The notes under the pieces: model-generated
What the model was told of the DNA's origin: nothing
The model's input: only the letters and a program-made list of their open reading frames with translations
Database searches by the model: none
NCBI GenBank assembly: GCA_002448715.1
Contig: DJZU01000020.1
Coordinates: 1 to 17,107 of the forward strand
Reading direction: 5' to 3'
Source of the DNA: Candidatus Neomicrothrix sp. UBA6944
Lineage (GTDB): Bacteria > Actinomycetota > Acidimicrobiia > Acidimicrobiales > Poriferisodalaceae
DNA length: 17,107 nt
Translations under genes and position numbers: made by a program
Part shown: piece by piece, positions 15,384 to 17,107 of the stretch
Layout of the letters: each line of letters begins with the position of its first letter
How positions within the stretch are numbered: the first letter of the stretch is position 1

Positions 15384-16850
15384 TCAGGAAGATGCCACCG
15401 GTATTCGCGTTTTATGTTTCGCAGGCGCAGTTACTTCCAACAACTCGCCATTGAGGTTGAAGGTGCGTGCACCCGTTACAAGAACTTGGGCATAACTTCC
15501 GGCTCTGATGTTGTTCTGAGCGGGAAAGTGGACCAGTCGGTTGTGACGAGTACGGCCGGTGAGCATGGCGCTGTCACGCTTGGAGCGCCCCTCCACTATG
15601 ACTTCTTCATGAAGCCCCACTCTTGTTTGATTGCTGTGAAGACTTGACCGTTCAATGACCTGACGCAGTCGTTCCATTCGCTCTGCCGCAACATCCTGCG
15701 ATACGTATTGATCCACTAAGTCAGCTGCCTCAGTCCCGGGTCGCGGTGAGTAGATGAAAGTAAATGCATTATCAAATTGGACTGCAGCCGCTAATTCCAA
15801 CGTCTTTTCGAAGTCATCATCGCTTTCGCCCGGGAAGCCGACAATTATGTCCGTAGTCACTGCAAGATCGACGATTCGTTGCCTAGCGGCCGCTATTTTC
15901 GCCAGATACTTGTTGGCCGTGTAGCCACGGTGCATGGATGCCAGTATCTGGTCGCTACCCGACTGCAAAGGCAGATGGAGGTGCTCACAGACCTCGGGAA
16001 CCTCGCCCATGACGTCCATTGTTTCAACGCGCAGATCTTTGGGATGGGGACTGGTGTAGCGGACTCTTCGAATTCCCTCTATCTCAGAAACCGAGCGAAG
16101 TAGATCCGAAAAAAGTGGTCGGGCGGTGTGACGGCCTTGTGTCCACGAACGACCCACAAGTAGTTCCGAGTCATCTGGTAGTTCTGAGCCTCGTAGCTTG
16201 AGGGTCAGATCACGGCCATAACTATTAACGTTCTGGCCCAGGAGGGTGACTTCTGTAACGCCGTTCGACGCTAATTGTCGGACTTCCTCCACAAGCTCGC
16301 CATAGGGGCGAGAAATCTCTTTGCCTCTTACTGCGGGCACTATGCAAAAGGCACACGAATTGTCGCAGCCGATCTGAATGGTGACCCATGCTGCATGATT
16401 GGCGTCTCGTTTTACGGGAAGCGCTGACGGGAACGCTTCAGATTCTTCCAAGATTTCAGTGAGGGGCCCGTTAGCTCGAGCTTCTGTGAGTAGCTCGGTT
16501 GCGCGGCCGACGTTGTGAGTTCCAAAGACCACATCTACGTGGGGTGCTCTTTCTCTTATCGTCTCTCGGTCTTTTTGTGCGAGACATCCTCCGACTGCAA
16601 TTTGGAGGTCCGGCCGTTCTTCTTTGAGCTTTTTGAGATTCCCTAGCTGTCCGTAGAGCTTGTTGTCTGCGTTTTCTCGGATACAGCAGGTGTTGAGGAC
16701 GATGACATCAGCGTCATCAAAGGATTCGGCTTCTTCCATGCCGTCCGTTTCGAGTAGACCCGCGATCCGTTCCGAGTCGTGTTCGTTCATTTGACACCCG
16801 TAAGTGCGCACGAAGTAGCGACCGTTCACCCCTCTAAGGCTATTGGGCAA
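15384..16850 (-). CDS. miaB: tRNA-2-methylthio-N6-dimethylallyladenosine synthase (MiaB)
   Basis: Radical-SAM methylthiotransferase converting i6A37 to ms2i6A37 in tRNA, directly downstream of MiaA in the pathway. The 488 residues contain the N-terminal UPF0004 domain with cluster ligands Cys19 (YGCQMN), Cys55 (NTCCIRE) and Cys89 (GGCLAQ). The radical-SAM motif is C162-x3-C166-x2-C169 (GCDNSCAFCIVP). Then come LGQNVNSYG, HLHLPLQSGS and a C-terminal TRAM domain (about 415-478). Between LGQNVN and LFSDLLR there are about 40 residues (210-246), more than in the E. coli enzyme. The longest frame starts at a TTG (16850); a GTG at 16829 would give a more usual N-terminus of about 11 residues before the first Cys, and neither has a clear ribosome site. 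It is the first gene of the run to dapE; the promoter is probably in 16851-16903 but I cannot place it. Confidence 0.95.
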   Translation of the reverse strand: MPNSLRGVNGRYFVRTYGCQMNEHDSERIAGLLETDGMEEAESFDDADVIVLNTCCIRENADNKLYGQLGNLKKLKEERPDLQIAVGGCLAQKDRETIRERAPHVDVVFGTHNVGRATELLTEARANGPLTEILEESEAFPSALPVKRDANHAAWVTIQIGCDNSCAFCIVPAVRGKEISRPYGELVEEVRQLASNGVTEVTLLGQNVNSYGRDLTLKLRGSELPDDSELLVGRSWTQGRHTARPLFSDLLRSVSEIEGIRRVRYTSPHPKDLRVETMDVMGEVPEVCEHLHLPLQSGSDQILASMHRGYTANKYLAKIAAARQRIVDLAVTTDIIVGFPGESDDDFEKTLELAAAVQFDNAFTFIYSPRPGTEAADLVDQYVSQDVAAERMERLRQVIERSSLHSNQTRVGLHEEVIVEGRSKRDSAMLTGRTRHNRLVHFPAQNNIRAGSYAQVLVTGARTFNLNGELLEVTAPAKHKTRIPVASS

Positions 16851-16903
16851 CTGGACAAGGTGAACTCACTTGCGGCGGAATAGATTAGAGAATCTCTCAG
16901 TTC

Positions 16904-17107
16904 TCACCTGTGAGTGAACGCAAAGTGTTCTGACATGCTGTCTCTGATTTCTGACATGTGGTCGAGGTATTGCTTCATCGTTCCGTTGTAATTGCCGTCT
17001 TGGCGTCGATTTTCTGCACCCTCAAAGTTGTAATAACCCGGTGTGCAGTCGCGATTTCTACTTGTTTTCCCACGGTGGGCGATTACTTCTTGCACCCAAC
17101 GCTCTTC
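16904..17107 (-). CDS. Partial flavin-containing / Baeyer-Villiger-type monooxygenase, C-terminal end
   Basis: A minus-strand frame enters from the right edge and ends at 16904; 67 residues are visible. The motif DCTPGYYNFEG (20-30) is the C-terminal block of cyclohexanone-monooxygenase-like flavoproteins, which usually read CTPGYYNNEG and are followed by a charged linker. The remaining residues form an acidic helix-like tail ending in FAFTHR. These enzymes insert oxygen next to a ketone using FAD and NADPH. A GTG at 17095 lies within the frame, but the preceding codons (EERW) are also open, so this is the tail of a larger gene of perhaps 500-650 codons and not a small complete gene. The family call rests on this single motif; specific substrate unknown. 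It is 53 bases upstream of miaB on the same strand. Confidence 0.75.
   Translation of the reverse strand, partial: EERWVQEVIAHRGKTSRNRDCTPGYYNFEGAENRRQDGNYNGTMKQYLDHMSEIRDSMSEHFAFTHR

Noticed and set aside
16851..16903. A promoter or terminator hairpin before miaB (minus-strand TAATCT and an AGATT/AATCT stem)
   Set aside because: No -35 element at a usable distance, an AT-only five-pair stem and no T-tract; the short region is suggestive but I cannot place either element.
16904..17095. A complete 63-residue small protein
   Set aside because: The frame is open beyond its first start codon to the window edge and contains the C-terminal CTPGYYN block of Baeyer-Villiger-type monooxygenases, so it is the tail of a larger gene.

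Overview
The window is a dense bacterial chromosomal segment with about 15 genes, no intergenic gap above about 140 bases, and no tRNA, rRNA, CRISPR array or mobile element that I can see. Base composition is near 50% GC by eye. The gene families point to an actinomycete, and my best guess is a marine or freshwater Acidimicrobiia-type lineage. The reasons are the succinylase-type diaminopimelate genes with an actinobacterial-style DapC, the miaB-miaA-dapF-hflX order, frequent GTG and TTG starts, and TANNNT boxes 6-7 bases before several start codons. The class-level assignment is inference.

Left part (1-3244): a minus-strand membrane-anchored protein cut by the window edge lies downstream of, and 4 bases overlapping, a MutM/Fpg-family DNA glycosylase with an altered zinc finger. 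An aldo/keto reductase is divergent from mutM across 38 bases. Converging on it is metX, homoserine O-acyltransferase (methionine synthesis).

Middle part (3295-10092): a DEAD-box RNA helicase and a solitary class-gamma-like N6-adenine DNA methyltransferase form a minus-strand pair overlapping by 22 bases. Next is a D-aminoacylase-type amidohydrolase, divergent from a GMC flavoprotein oxidoreductase. The oxidoreductase is coupled by a GTGA overlap to a Cof-type HAD phosphatase, and the HAD gene ends in the same CTAG palindrome as dapE.

Right part (10089-16850): a minus-strand run, transcribed as miaB, miaA, dapF, hflX, dapC, dapE, with overlaps or very short gaps. It mixes ms2i6A tRNA modification (MiaA then MiaB), the ribosome-associated GTPase HflX, and three steps of the succinylase branch of meso-diaminopimelate/lysine synthesis (DapC, DapE, DapF). 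The right edge cuts the C-terminus of a flavin-containing/Baeyer-Villiger-type monooxygenase.

Most content is ordinary housekeeping and catabolic metabolism; I do not see a clear new multi-gene system. The points most worth a second look are the four leaderless-looking starts, Ser in place of a catalytic Cys in DapF, the C-D-C-H zinc finger of MutM, the likely non-canonical start of MiaA, and the orphan methyltransferase fused by overlap to a helicase gene.
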